The notes under the pieces are model-generated. The model worked only from the letters and a program-made list of their open reading frames with translations. It made no database searches and had not been told where the DNA came from. This document shows, piece after piece, positions 27,301 to 39,622 of a stretch of 64,000 bases of DNA. This DNA comes from Anoplolepis gracilipes (Eukaryota; Arthropoda; Insecta; Hymenoptera; Formicidae), in contig NC_132979.1 in NCBI RefSeq assembly GCF_047496725.1, positions 3,055,501 to 3,119,500 of the forward strand, in the 5' to 3' direction. Made by a program: the position numbers and the translations under genes. Position 1 is the first letter of the stretch, and every line of letters begins with the position of its first letter.

Positions 27301-30167
27301 GAACAAAACACAAAATTTTTTTTATTAAAATTGCATGTTGATGACGACATACATAACTGAACAGTGATCATCAAGAATGTTATTATCAAAAATGAGTCAG
27401 AATAATCATCAGCGTCTTGACCAGAGAAATTAAAGATAATGCTTTATTGTGTTGGTTTGGTGCTACGTTTTTCACAGCTATCACTTGTAGAAATTTCCAC
27501 CTATAAAGTATTGTAAACAATAATATTCTATTTACGTCGCATAAATGCATCGATAGTATTAATATACTAACAACTTATAAAAATTTATCTTGTAAAAAAT
27601 AGAAAGTAAAAATAACTGACAATAATATACAAAGTAAAAAAAGAATTCCACAATATATGATCATAATATATGATCATAATATCAAATCTTAATTTTTAAT
27701 AATCGTTAATAATTTTAATATCAGCAACGATAGTCGCATAAGACTGAATGAACTATAAATGTATAATTGCAGCAATGGGGCGAGTCGCTAAAATCATTTA
27801 TGATCGACGCACGTGGGCTGTGTAGGTAGGTTTAGGACCAGAATATCATCACAAAGATATAATTATCATTTATCACTAATGCACGACGGATACGCCATAA
27901 TTTATGGTTTAACGATGATAGCATGGTATACCAGGGACGGGATTTTATGACATATAAAATAAAATTTCGTTCAAACTAGCCTATAGGATTATTGCGTTAT
28001 TGTGTATTGTTTTCATCATCGAAAAAAATACCATTAACGTTTTAAAACTTTAATGATAGAGCTGAATGCGCAGGTTATCAAAATTAATCGATATGAATGA
28101 TGTTAACTTTCTGTAAAAGAATAAAATGAGAAGCGCAATGCGTTCCAAGATAAGACATATATAACAAAATATGTATGTGTGCGTGTGTATACATAAAATA
28201 TAGTCACGGAACACATCACAAGAATAAAGAAGTTAAAATATTATAAACGTTTTCTTCATTAAAATCTATAAAAAGATCATTTAAAATGCTGATTTTTTAA
28301 ATTTTACAGAAAACAAGAAAAAGTTTTCTAATTTTGAAGGTACTTATACGCTCTGGGTGATTTCATACGTATTAAAATCCACTTGTTAGAGTATTTGTAA
28401 TCAGATATAAATGATAAAGGTAAAGATGTTTATGGCACTTATAGATGATTATAATAGAATATTTATCGTGAAAGTATACACTAATTACAAGCAAATTGTA
28501 GGCAATGATAAAAATTACTTCTATAACGTTATGATAATCTCTCAATCTGTTTTTGTAACTAATTTTGATAATAAAATGTTCTACTATATTATTTTATATG
28601 TTCTTTAGTTTAACAATAAATAGGAATTGATTAAAAATTAATTCGTGATAATTGAAAATCATAAAATGTTTTAAAGAGAAATACAAGAAATTATTCTTTT
28701 TACTAAAGATATTAAAAATAATTATTATATTTACATAAAAATAAATATAAGAAGAGAATGAAAATCATACTTATCAATTCGATACAAAATTATATTTTAT
28801 GAGTATGATCTTTAATTATTATTACTATTAATTAAATTTTACATTAAATTAATTTTGTGGCTTTTTGTTTTTTGCTGTTTACTATTCAGGAAAAGAGGAT
28901 TACGAAATTTTGAAACAGCCATAATTATGAATTGTAGAAAGCACATGAAATATTTATCATGAATATTGTTAGTGATTAGATTTGTCTTGTGAAAAATAAT
29001 TTTCTAATAGGATTATATAATATTAGCAAAATTATATTGATGACAATTCTCGCTTGCTTTATCATGAAACTTATAAACACAATCAAATCTTTTAAAGGAA
29101 TATATTTCTAAAAAATATAATCTTTTAGGAATATGTTTCTTAAATATAAAAACAAAGAAAAAGATAACTTATTTAAGTATATGTAATATAGTTAACGATA
29201 TGCGACACGTGTGTATCGCGATTGCTTGTCTCCGTGATCTCTTATTTATGAACCTAGTTTGCACTTTGAAAAATTTATTTACTTTAATATTCACTGTCTA
29301 ACACTATCTCCAACTTTTCGTTACTTCCCTGAATTCAATTTCAATGTAACGAACAAATTTACTAAAAATAAATAATACATAAAAAGTCAAAAATTGTTTT
29401 TTCCTCTTTTACTCGTATTTTTATTACTATTCGATATTCGGAAACAAATATAATATGATTTTTGATCGTACCATAAACAAATTATCAAAATTAATTCAAT
29501 CAAATTATAACAGTTGTGTCTATAATTAATTGTGAATAATAATAATTACAAGTTTAAAATAGCATCATAAGATGATATAAGATAAAATGTGCGATTATTA
29601 TAAAACATTTACAAATTATTTAAAATATATGTACATACAATAGCCTTTTATACAATAGTCTATTTAGAGATATAGATATATAGATTTGAATTTCAATAAA
29701 CTCTATAAATAAATCTAATGTTGCGAAATAAAATTATTGACACTAATGCTGAAATTTACTTGTGAAATGTGTAGTCAAGTCGCAATCTCTTCAACTTACA
29801 CAAGTTGATCTATTGTTACGGTATGTCATATCAAAGTAGCCATTTTATTAGTATTTAATGAAAATCTATGCAGAACGTATATCAAAATCTGATATGTCTG
29901 GGAAGAATGATATGTGCATGGAATGATATATGACAATCAAGTTTAAGATAAGATCCGAATTTTCATTAGCTATGAAACGAAATTGCACGTGATTCGCTAC
30001 TTTTACGATTACAGTCTATGCAAAAAAAATCATCTGTGATGATTGTTTTCACAGATTATCTATAATTGATTGTTTGATAATGGAAGACGAATGTTAACGA
30101 TTGTCTGTTCGATCTATCTGTAACATCAAATTTTACTGCTAGATTTTAAAAAGATATGGATATGCAC
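24011..30167. other. Long spacer inside the peptide array, no gene recognised
   Basis: I looked for further copies of exon 1 (hydrophobic signal followed by a GTATA donor) and exon 2 (TTTCAG acceptor) and found none. There is an (AT)n microsatellite at about 24319-24348. GC-richer short patches at 26260-26470 and 27770-27960 carry no recognisable gene. From about 29400 the sequence again matches the upstream parts of other units. Confidence 0.45.
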
Positions 30168-31037
30168 CAGTGTTGGGCATCAATCAATTAAATTTTTAAT
30201 CAATTAATCAATTAATTGAATATTTAATTGTGGCATTTCAATTGCGATTAAATTTAATTGCAACTAACCTTTTAATTGCAAGTTACGATTAAATTTAATT
30301 GCAACTAATTGTTTTAGTTGCAATTAAACTTTGTTTAAATTACTGTGAATTACAAACAAAGCATAATAATAATATTGTTATGAATAACACTATCAATCGA
30401 AAACTTAAATGAAACTAATCTTTCAAAGATTCACAAATTGTCAGACGAAATGTTTGAGATAAGAGTTATTTTAAAAAGTAATCTCAAATATAAGAAATAT
30501 TAATCAAAATTGTTTTCTTTACTTTTATTAATTATATAAGTGTATATAATAATTATTAATAAATAAGTTAATTATGTATTATTTAATTTGTGTATAAATC
30601 AATTTAAATGTTAAATTTCTATTAATTATTTAATAATCACATTACATTAATAAAAAATTACAAATCAGAATTATTACGTGTAATTTTATTGGAACTTACC
30701 TCTTTGTGCCCCTTTCCTTGTTTGCCATCTTATTCTATAAAAAAAAACATTCTCGCAAGGATGTACAAACAATAAGAATATCTAGTCTTTAAAATAAGTA
30801 ACACATTAAATCATCATTACGATAAAAATCAATTATTCATTGTACTGACAATTTAAATTCATAAATAATTAAATATTTAGTTTTAATTGTGAGAATAATT
30901 AACAATTAATGAATTGTAATTGTGCAAAACAAATACATATTTATAACTAACTAATTTAATTATCAATTACAATTAACAGATAAAATTTTTATTATTAATT
31001 GTTAATTATCAGTATGATTTAATTGTGCCCAATTCTG
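30168..31037. mobile_element. hAT-like nonautonomous element
   Basis: The ends CAGTGTTGGGCA (30168) and TGCCCAATTCTG (ending 31037) are imperfect inverted repeats of the hAT type. They are flanked by an 8-bp duplication with one mismatch, ATATGCAC (30160-30167) and ATATGTAC (31038-31045). The interior, about 870 bp, is full of TTTAATTGCAACTAA-like subterminal repeats and lacks a transposase frame. The paralogous site near 35750-35770 (GTATACATATATACATAATC) lacks the element, supporting the boundaries. Confidence 0.78.
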
Positions 31038-31096
31038 ATATGTACATATAATCTGTTATGTTTTAGTTGAAAACATTCCAAATAAACGTCAAATTA

Positions 31097-31122
31097 TATA
31101 TATATATATATATATATATTTG
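31097..31122. repeat. (AT)n microsatellite
   Basis: Short pure AT run flanked by an inverted pair (GACGTC-like AAACGTCAAAT / ATTTGACGTTT), so it may form the loop of a small hairpin. Confidence 0.7.
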
Positions 31123-31439
31123 ACGTTTAATATTTAAAACTCCGTTATTATATAAATGAAACTAAGATTTTTTAATTTTTGTGAGATAAACGTCAGTATA
31201 TAGCACTGGTGTTTATGAATACAAGATATACTTCAATATATGATAATATAACAACAATCAAATATTATATTATATTTTGCATATTTACATCAAACATATT
31301 AATATATGCAATTTTGTATAATGTTATAGATAATTTACAATAGAATATTCACAATAACTTAAATCTGCCAAATATATTGTGTCATAAATTTTTAAATAAC
31401 CTTCTTTTGCAACAGTTCATTTTTTAACTCATTTTAGCC

Positions 31440-31722
31440 TCATGAGAACATGTCCATGGGAAACCAGGGCCCGAGCAATTCAGATACTTCAAGACATAAC
31501 TTAAGAAGAGGTTGCTGAAATGTAAGAAAATAAATAAAATTTAATTTTTACTCTAATTATATATATTAAAAATAATAAACTAATATATATAATATTATTA
31601 TATATTATATTTTGTTATATAAATATATTAAATAATCTTATATAATATAAAAAATATTGCAAAACATTTTTTATTACTGACATATTGGATATAAAGTAAT
31701 TTTTCATATTACAGAGGGAAAA

Positions 31723-31764
<42 letters not shown>

Positions 31765-32102
31765 GGAGAGAGTAAGAGAGTGAAAGAAAGAGAGAAAAAA
31801 TTATAGTATTTATAATTTTAACAAAAAGATATCAAAAAACATAGTTACTTATAATGAGACGTTATCCATGATTTATAATTAAATGTTAATTAAATTCCTT
31901 ATAATTAAATAAATATGTGCACATATATAAATATTAAAAAATGTAATATTAAATAAAAGTTTTATACCAATTTCATGGGCGGCCATGGTAGTTCAGGACC
32001 TTTAGAGCTTTCAGAGCTAGCTAATGGGGCAGCAATGACATTGGAAATCGAGACAACTGCAAAACTAGTAACTAACAGAAATATATATGTTAAAGTATTC
32101 AT
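31440..32102 (-). CDS. Secreted-peptide precursor, unit 2 (short mature peptide)
   Basis: Exon 1 at 31968-32102 (45 residues) and exon 2 at 31440-31514 (24 residues plus stop) are joined in phase 0 by a 453-bp intron. Residues 1-24 form a signal peptide (hydrophobic core YIFLLVTSFAVV, cleavage likely after VIAA). The propeptide then departs from the family: it is Ser/Pro-rich, ends in PPMKL and lacks the Arg-Ser-Lys ending of most siblings. Exon 2 encodes a short peptide with one cysteine and the motif ELLGPWF. Layout (signal, short pro-segment, short amphipathic peptide) resembles hymenopteran venom or defence peptides; that assignment is inference. The start is set by alignment with sibling exons. 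Upstream lies an intact promoter block. Confidence 0.7.
31715..31798. repeat. (AG)n microsatellite in the unit 2 intron
   Basis: Imperfect AG/AAG-rich run of about 80 bp lying within the intron of unit 2. Confidence 0.85.
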
Positions 32103-32157
32103 CGCTGCAAACTGATTCAAAATTTTTGAATTCTGATCCTATGTTTTTATAGTGATT

Positions 32158-32290
32158 CAGTTTATATACCAAAGAGTCGTGATCTGGACAACATAAATAT
32201 TATCTAATCAGGAAAATTCTAACATTTATTAAAACTTTATTAAATTTTATCTTTCCATTACTTTTTTAAAACTCAAGATAAAGTAGAGTT
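32158..32290 (-). promoter_or_regulatory. Conserved promoter block, unit 2
   Basis: A TATA box (minus strand GGTATATAAACTG, about 32157-32169) lies about 60 nt upstream of the start codon. It is followed upstream by the family block containing TCACGACTC and ATAATATTTATG, then the AAGTTTTAATAAATG segment shared with other units. Confidence 0.65.
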
Positions 32291-33532
32291 TATTGTTGAA
32301 TATAAAATTGATTAAAAGAAAATAAACATGATGTTTTAGTGTTGTACTTAAATAATGCATTTTTTTTACGGAAGTCACATTTTAAAAAATTATGTGAAAC
32401 ATTGTTTCTTTTTTATTTGATAGAGAAATTGACCATATTATATTATTTTCTAAATTCTAGATAAAAAACTTGTCTTATAGAACATATTAAAAGATTCTTA
32501 ATCTGTGTGTGTGCGTGTGCGCGTATAATTAGGTATTTTACAGTATTGATGAATAGTTTTGAAAAAGAAACAATTTTTAACAAAATATAATTTAATTGTT
32601 TTTTATAGGTTTCGAAAAAAAAGTTTGAATGTATGAATGCCTACAATAATATATGATAGAAATGTGTTTTTCTCGATCCTGTGAGAGATTGAATTTTAAG
32701 TTTTAATAAAAGTTTTTTTCAAAGTTCTATCCAATGATATCTCATTGAATTCATGTTCCTATTTAAAATTTCAAAACTGATCCTAGTTACATTTTATTAT
32801 CTCTATTTCCAGTTTGTTTCCAGAAATGAAACCATTATTAATAATTATTTTAGATTTAGGCCCATTAGTAATACAAATTTTTTTCCTAATTTCTTGTGTC
32901 GTTCCATTTTTGAGAAAAACAACTGAGTCTAACTCACCCTGTAGATCGTTACATTAACGAAAATATGTCATCTTATTTTAAAAAATGTCAATGATCTTAA
33001 AATCTTGTACAAGTTGATATTAACGAAAGATTTTTGCTTATTACATTATAGAATATTATAGAATATTTAATCTTTTTGAATCGAATAATTTTTGCCTTTG
33101 ACTTTTTTCATGTCATCAAAGGAAACAAAGATATTTTAAGTGCTCTAGTTAGAAACATCTTTAGATTTTTTTAAAGATAGATTTATATTTATATATTGAT
33201 GAATTCTATTGGGTTAAGAATTAAAGAGCGTTAATTAGTTAACTTTCAATATTCATTAAAAAATTGTCATTACAATAGATTAATATTTATATACGTTAAT
33301 ATAATATGTTGAAGAAAACAAAAAATTATACATAAGATTATGTTTTGTTTAGTAATATAGTAATTTATTATTCAAGCTAGGTTTTTATATCTTGAATTTT
33401 AATTGTTATACATATGAATATATATATATATATATATGTATGTAATATGTGATTTGATATACAAATTCTCTCATAAATAATATAAATTTTGAATGCAAAT
33501 GTAGCTATACAATAAAAAAATAGCAACAATAT
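32291..33532. other. Noncoding spacer
   Basis: AT-rich; no gene, no further exon 1 or exon 2 copy. An (AT)n run lies at about 33418-33437. Confidence 0.5.
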
Positions 33533-33854
33533 TGTTACGTCCTTCGATAAGTCTTTGCGTAATCACGCAAAGACGCTCCTGATACGCACTCTCACTCACT
33601 CGCGCCGAGAATGAAACGACTCGCGTAAGGAAGAAATAATCTTTAATAATATAAACCAATACAATGCAACAAGAAAATACAATAATGTAACGTTCATGCA
33701 AACGTTAAAAAACAGTTAAGTGGTTTAGATACGTCCGCGCGTTTTGACAGCTAGACCCCTTCTGTCATGGCGCCGAAAAATAATTAAACATCGGCTGCTA
33801 ATTAACATTCTTCATATCAACATGCTATAGAGGATGCAATCCAGGGACGTAACA
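33533..33854. mobile_element. Solo LTR-like element
   Basis: A 322-bp segment begins TGTTACGTCC and ends GGGACGTAACA, so it has TG...CA ends within a short inverted repeat. It is flanked on each side by ATAT (33529-33532 and 33855-33858). Base composition is clearly richer in G+C than the neighbourhood. No internal retroelement genes adjoin it, so it looks like a solo LTR left by recombination, Ty3/gypsy-like by its short target duplication. The minus-strand open frame crossing it has no meaning as a gene. Confidence 0.7.
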
Positions 33855-35181
33855 ATATATTAACGATTTTCTAAAATTTAAAATCAAAGTTCAAATTTAT
33901 TAAAATAAAGATTAGGGAAGGGATATTTTTTTATACATATATAAATATATAATTTCTTGCACACATATAAATATTTTATTTATAAAATACATTAAAATAT
34001 TTTTGCCAAAAAATAAAAAAAGCAAAATTAACATAAATAATATTAAAAGAAAAAAAGGTATGTAATAATTATGTCATATATCTAGTAATAATATACATGT
34101 ATAATTTTGTTTATTATACATCGTTTGTTTATTAATTTATATTGTAGCTTCTTTGTAGTTTAGTTAACCATGTGACAATGTTTATCATAACTACTTTTCT
34201 TTGCGTTATGTTCGCTCATTTTGTTTCCAATTTTCCGCTTTATTTCAAACTTAATTTTAATAAATGAACTAATTAAATTTACTAAATAATAAATAATGCA
34301 TTTATAAATTGAAGATTGTTCTTTTTACTGTTACACATGTTTTGATACATTATCTATCGATATGATATTCGTGTAACAAATATAACATTATTATCGTTTA
34401 GATCATCGCATAAATGAATCACGTAGATTAATTTTTCATATTACAAAGATTGTGTCTATAATCTCTCATGGTAATTATACAGATATAGAGAGTCACTTTC
34501 AACTTCAATCATTTCCAGATATGTTATTAAGGTCATCACTTTGAGTAATTTTGTAAAGGTTTTAATCGGCCCTCAGTTTCTTAAAAAGTTTTTAACAAAA
34601 ATGAGATGTTTTAAAAATGGAACGTAATGATTTGTCTTTTGGAAAAATCAAGTAGCATATTATAATAATATATTTAACAATCCCATAAAAAATGCGTAAG
34701 TGAGAAAGGGGCGAGGTCCCTCGTCCTGCAATCCCATCCTGAAACATTCTAATCCAAACTTATTTCTAATTTTAAATTGTTACTTACGCGGTTTTTGTGA
34801 GTCATTATACAATTTTCCAATTTTTCATGTAAAGTAAAATATACCTTATACCGTTTGGTTTCACTTCATATCGTACACATATATTTTTATAGACACATAT
34901 TCATATATAATGTCAAAAAACACAAATAATTTACTCTCAGCGAATAATATAATACAAAAATATATCATTTATATACGATGTTACAGAGAATTATACTATT
35001 TATTATATTGTTTTATTAATAATTTTTTAAGAACCAACAAGAGCCGATTAAAACTTTACAACGTTACTCATCAGTGATGACCTTAATAACATATTTGAAA
35101 ATTGAAATCGGAAGTCTCCTCCCTATATCTGTATAATCTGTATAATTACTTAAAATACTTACAAAATATTAAAAATATATG

Positions 35182-35217
<36 letters not shown>

Positions 35218-36249
35218 ATATATATATATGCAAATTCTTTGTCTATTTAAAGATATAGATTTTTAAGAAATTTTTTAGATAAATCTGCAATTTCAGAACA
35301 AAATTTAATTGTCTAAAATGTTGAAATTTACTAATGTGGAAATGTGTAATATAGAATATGTAAGCAGGTTACAATAAATCCTACTTACATTTTTCCAGGT
35401 TGATTTTTTTTTATTGTGAGGCAGGACTGTACATTATATCGAAGTAATCATTCCACTAATATTTTACAGACGCCTTCGCAAGAGATCCGACACATCTAAA
35501 TCACATTATGCGCATGAAACGGCATTGTGACTATATTAAATTAAGGATACACAAGATCTTCCGTTCTTTGCAAAAGTAGACGTGTGCTTCGTTGATTTTA
35601 CTCAATTGGCAAAAAAAAAACATCTGTGATCGTTTCTCCAAATTTTACAATTGAATATTTGACGACACAAAATGAGTACTAACAATTATCTATTCTATCT
35701 ACATCAAATTTAATGAACAAACTTTAAAAATTTGATACATAGCTAATTGTATACATATATACATAATCTACTATGTTTTAGTATAATGCTCATTGTAATG
35801 AACGTTAAGTTAAAATCAGCATGCAATACAGATGAAACTAGTTTTGTTATTTCTACGAATTGCAGTTGTAATTTTTGTCATATTACTAATATCTAAATAA
35901 TGGTTTAAATCATAAAAATATTTTAAACAAACCAATTAAGAGATTGGTAAGGCTTTTAAACTAAATTTTGTACGATAACAAAAAATTAACATATATCAAC
36001 TATAAACTGTATAATACTGACCTTTATTACGCAAGATACATTTTGACATATGTGAATAAAGTAATATAATTACATATCACATTTTATATAACCGCAACAT
36101 TAAAAATATTCGTGCACTTTTTCACAATATTATAAATAATATTATTACAGAATACTTGTAATAATTGAAAATTCTGTAGAATATATTGTGCTGTTATTTT
36201 TTATGCATACTTTCTTTTTTGTGTTATAACTTTTAAGTACATTTTAGTT
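33855..36249. other. Noncoding spacer with unit-level duplication
   Basis: No gene. An AT/TA microsatellite cluster lies at about 35180-35228. From about 35230 the sequence matches that near 22134 and 29650, marking the upstream part of a repeated unit. Two near-matching short segments (TATAGAGAGTCACTTTCAAC... around 34490 and its reverse counterpart near 35080-35140) form a long-range inverted relationship, perhaps another degraded element. Confidence 0.4.
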
Positions 36250-36489
36250 TTAAAGACTAGGAAGGGAGGTTAAAAAATTTGAAATAGATGATATTTGTGC
36301 AGCAATTCCAGGAGAAAATATCTCTAGGAGAGGTAGAGCTGCCTGAATTTGAGAAACAATTTCTTCAAGTAGCAGATGAAATTGTTTAAGATATCCAAGG
36401 ATGACATCTATAATAAGTTTTAGACTAAGTTCCCTCTGAAATACAAACAAAAATAAATAAAATTTAATTTTTATATTTAAGAAAAAATG

Positions 36490-36530
<41 letters not shown>

Positions 36531-37537
36531 GTAATTAAATATTACTATATATATAATTAAATCCAAAGTTTGGCAAGATCTAGCTATATCTAATATGAGT
36601 TGTCTATACATATATAATTAAATCTGAAGTGTGACGTGATATTATCTTATACAGGGTGTCCCAGAGCACTTGTGCCAACGCTCGTGAGCAGGTTGGGCAC
36701 AGTAAACTGTGCAAAAAAGTCTTATACTATTTTGCGATTTTTGCAATAATTATTGAAATATTAATTAAAAACGCTTAGCAAACAATATTATACATATCTA
36801 CAAGATGTCCGGTAATAATCGCCCCAACTCTCTAGGGCAGATAGAGCAGGTCAAACTGAACATAAAAGTCCTGTATCATTTTGCGATTAGCGCAATAATT
36901 ATTAAACTATTAATTAAAAACGCTCAGGGTATGCTGAGCGCTATATGCGGCGCGCGCTTATACGCTGAGCGTTTTTAATTAATATTTTAATAATTATTGC
37001 AAAAATCGCAAAATGATACAGGACTTTTATGTTCAGTTTGACCTGCTCTATCTGCCCTAGAGAGTTGGGGCGATTATTACCGGACATCTTGTAGATATGT
37101 ATAATATTGTTTGCTAAGCGTTTTTAATTAATATTTTAATAATTATTGCAAAAATCGCAAAATAATATAAGACTTTTTTGCTCAGTTTACTGTGTCCTAC
37201 CTACTTATGAGCGTTGGCACAAGTACTCTGGGACACTCTGTATATTCATATTCGGCTAAATTTATCTTTATATATAAACAGATCAAATATAAATATATAG
37301 AGATATAATTATATAATCATATTGCACCAAATTTCGATTATTATAATTATATAATTATATAAAATTACATATGTTATCAGATCCTTATATATATATATAC
37401 ATTAAATACAAGTTTTATACCTTAGATCGTGATAGCGGAGCAGGATTCGCTGTAGCTGATGGTGCAGCCGAAACATCAAAGATCATAACAATCGCAAAAA
37501 CAGTAACTAGCAAGAACAGATATGTTTGAGTATTCAT
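36250..37537 (-). CDS. Secreted-peptide precursor, unit 3
   Basis: Exon 1 at 37421-37537 (39 residues) and exon 2 at 36250-36435 (61 residues plus stop), phase 0. The signal peptide has the core LFLLVTVFAIVM with cleavage likely after SAA. A short Ala/Pro/Thr pro-segment ends in LSRSK at the splice junction. Exon 2 opens with Arg-Glu and encodes a cysteine-free, Leu/Ile-rich chain with regularly spaced acidic and basic residues, predicted to be mainly amphipathic helix, ending SLPSL. The 985-bp intron is long only because a 589-bp palindromic transposon sits in it. A second ATG is one codon upstream (37540), but the paralogues support 37537. Membrane-active venom or defence peptide is a plausible role, not shown. 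Confidence 0.78.
36490..36527. repeat. (TC)n microsatellite in the unit 3 intron
   Basis: Pure TC run of about 38 bp just beyond the exon 2 acceptor. Confidence 0.9.
36652..37240. mobile_element. 589-bp palindromic TA element in the unit 3 intron
   Basis: The left end CAGGGTGTCCCAGAGCACTT and the right end (reverse complement CAGAGTGTCCCAGAGTACTT) begin two arms of about 290 bp that are reverse complements nearly throughout; both contain the string GATGTCCGGTAATAATCG. TA flanks the element on each side (36650-36651 and 37241-37242). The centre (about 36925-36975) has a smaller GCTGAGCG hairpin. It has no coding capacity and is a fold-back MITE. Removing it restores the unit 3 intron to about 395 bp, close to its siblings. 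Confidence 0.85.
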
Positions 37538-37599
37538 CATTGCAGATTTATGAAAGACTGATCTAAAAATTTTGAATTCTAATACAAATAATCCTTAAA

Positions 37600-37740
37600 A
37601 TGTCTCAACTTATACGGCAAAAATCGTGATCTAAACATTATAAACATTATCTAATTTAAAAATTTATAAAATTTTTAATAGTATTTTTATTTAAGCATTA
37701 TTTTTTAAAACTTAAGATAAAATAAAACTTATTGTTACAC
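37600..37740 (-). promoter_or_regulatory. Conserved promoter block, unit 3
   Basis: TATA-like string (minus strand CCGTATAAGTTG) about 75 nt upstream of the start, slightly degraded relative to siblings, followed by the shared TCACGATTTTTG and AATGTTTATAATGTT segments. A 30-bp stretch (GATAAAATAAAACTTATTGTTG) is tandemly duplicated at about 37711-37770. Confidence 0.6.
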
Positions 37741-37770
37741 GATAAAATAAAACTTATTGTTGCACGATAA

Positions 37771-39622
37771 AATTTCTCAAAAGAAATAAACAGAATAGTT
37801 TTAATGTTTTTTTTTGTTATTATATTTATTTTATGTATTGCATAGTCACATTTAAGAGATACGAAAAACACTTTTTTATTTATGTGAAAAAAGTAAAATA
37901 ATTTTACATATTACATTATGTTATAGTCTTCTAGATAAAAAATTATTTCTTAGAAAAGAAAACAATAAAACTATAATAAATATTTACAACATAACGGGTA
38001 GTAAGAAAATAATACACACAATATAATATACAGGGTGTTGAAAAAAAGGAAAATATTTTAAGATGAATTAGTATCTCCTAAAACAAGCCAAAAAGTCTTA
38101 ATAAACATTGATCCACAATTTATTCGTCTATTAAATAAATTTTTGTTTAGTTACTTTAAGTTTAATTTTATGATATTAAAGTTAATTTTTACTATATTTT
38201 ACGCAAAGAAATAATATAGCTGATGTTTTGCCTTACGTTATAAAAAAAGTACTTAAAAAATGATCATCTTTCATGTTTATACAGACTCAAAAATGTTTAA
38301 AGTAGCACAAGATTTCTTCTTGTAAAGATGCAGGGTAAGTATAAACTAGGAAAAGTTATTTTGAGCATCTTGTTCTCTCATAAAGGACAAAATATTAGCT
38401 GTGAATATATTGCATAATATTTATATATTATATATTTTTTTATTTATATTTATTTATTTATTAACAGAATATTATATTTTAATTGATGTAGTCTAAATAT
38501 CTAGAAATCAAGAGGTTTTATTAACTATGAAATAAAATATTCATAAAATATTCATATTTCAATTGTCTGATCTCAATACTTTTATGCACAAAATAAGGAG
38601 AGAAATCAATTAGAATAAAGAAAATACGTAATTGTTTAAAAAAAAATGTAACTACTTGTTGCAAATTCATATGTTTTTTAAGTTACGAATTTTATTATGT
38701 ATGTACCTATATTGTTTTACTACTTTTATTCAATTGCGATCTGTGCAAAAGAACTATCCGTGATTTCCACAGATTGTCCATAATTGATTGTTTGATGATA
38801 AAAGAAAAATGCTAACACAATTATTTGTTCTATCCATAGACTTCTTTTTATTATTAGACTGCTAATTCTTTAAGTTTTACTTATATAAAATGGCTCAAAA
38901 AAGCGTGTACTAAAAGTAACTCATTTTATATTATATATAGAGAAGAATGCTCCACATATGTGCACGCTTAGTTGTATGCGTGTACATATACATACAAAAA
39001 GGATTATGTATTTTTCATAAAAAATTAAGACGCCTTGTAATAAGGAGTTAGCAATTTAGTAATATATAGAAATTTGTATGTGTGGGAGTGTGTGTTTCTA
39101 TCTCCTTTTGATATAAAATTTTATTAGATTTTAACAATTTAATAATAGCATTTATTCGCACAATCTACTATATATTTATTAAGCATTATTACAATTAAAG
39201 GCTCATTAAAACTTTATTTTTTACAATATAGGTACATGACATTAATAATTTTACATTTATACAAGATGCAGTTGTGATTTATGTTAATATTACTAACATT
39301 TAAATAATAATTTGAATAATAAATATTTTACATTAAATTTTGTGCGATAACTCAATAACGGGATTAATATCAATCATATCAACAAAACATATTTTTTTAT
39401 AGCATATTTATTAATACAAAATATATTTTAATATATAATTACAAAATATAAACATAATTGCATATTATATTCTACATAATTTTGACATTAAGAATATTAC
39501 TTCGTATTTTTTATAATATCAGAGATAATATTTCGACTCGCAATAATTGAAAATTACTGTTGTGTTACAAATACTTAAGCATACTTTTTTTATGTCATCT
39601 TGAGTACATTTAGTTTCAAATA
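37771..39622. other. Noncoding spacer
   Basis: No gene. A transposon-like end CAGGGTGTTGAAAAAAAGG occurs at 38034, without a partner I could place; a similar orphan end occurs at 41625 (CAGGGTGTTAAGAAAAATC). Remaining sequence repeats upstream parts of other units. Confidence 0.4.

Noticed and set aside
33471..33701. 76-codon minus-strand frame
   Set aside because: Crosses the boundary of the solo LTR, so it cannot be a native gene.
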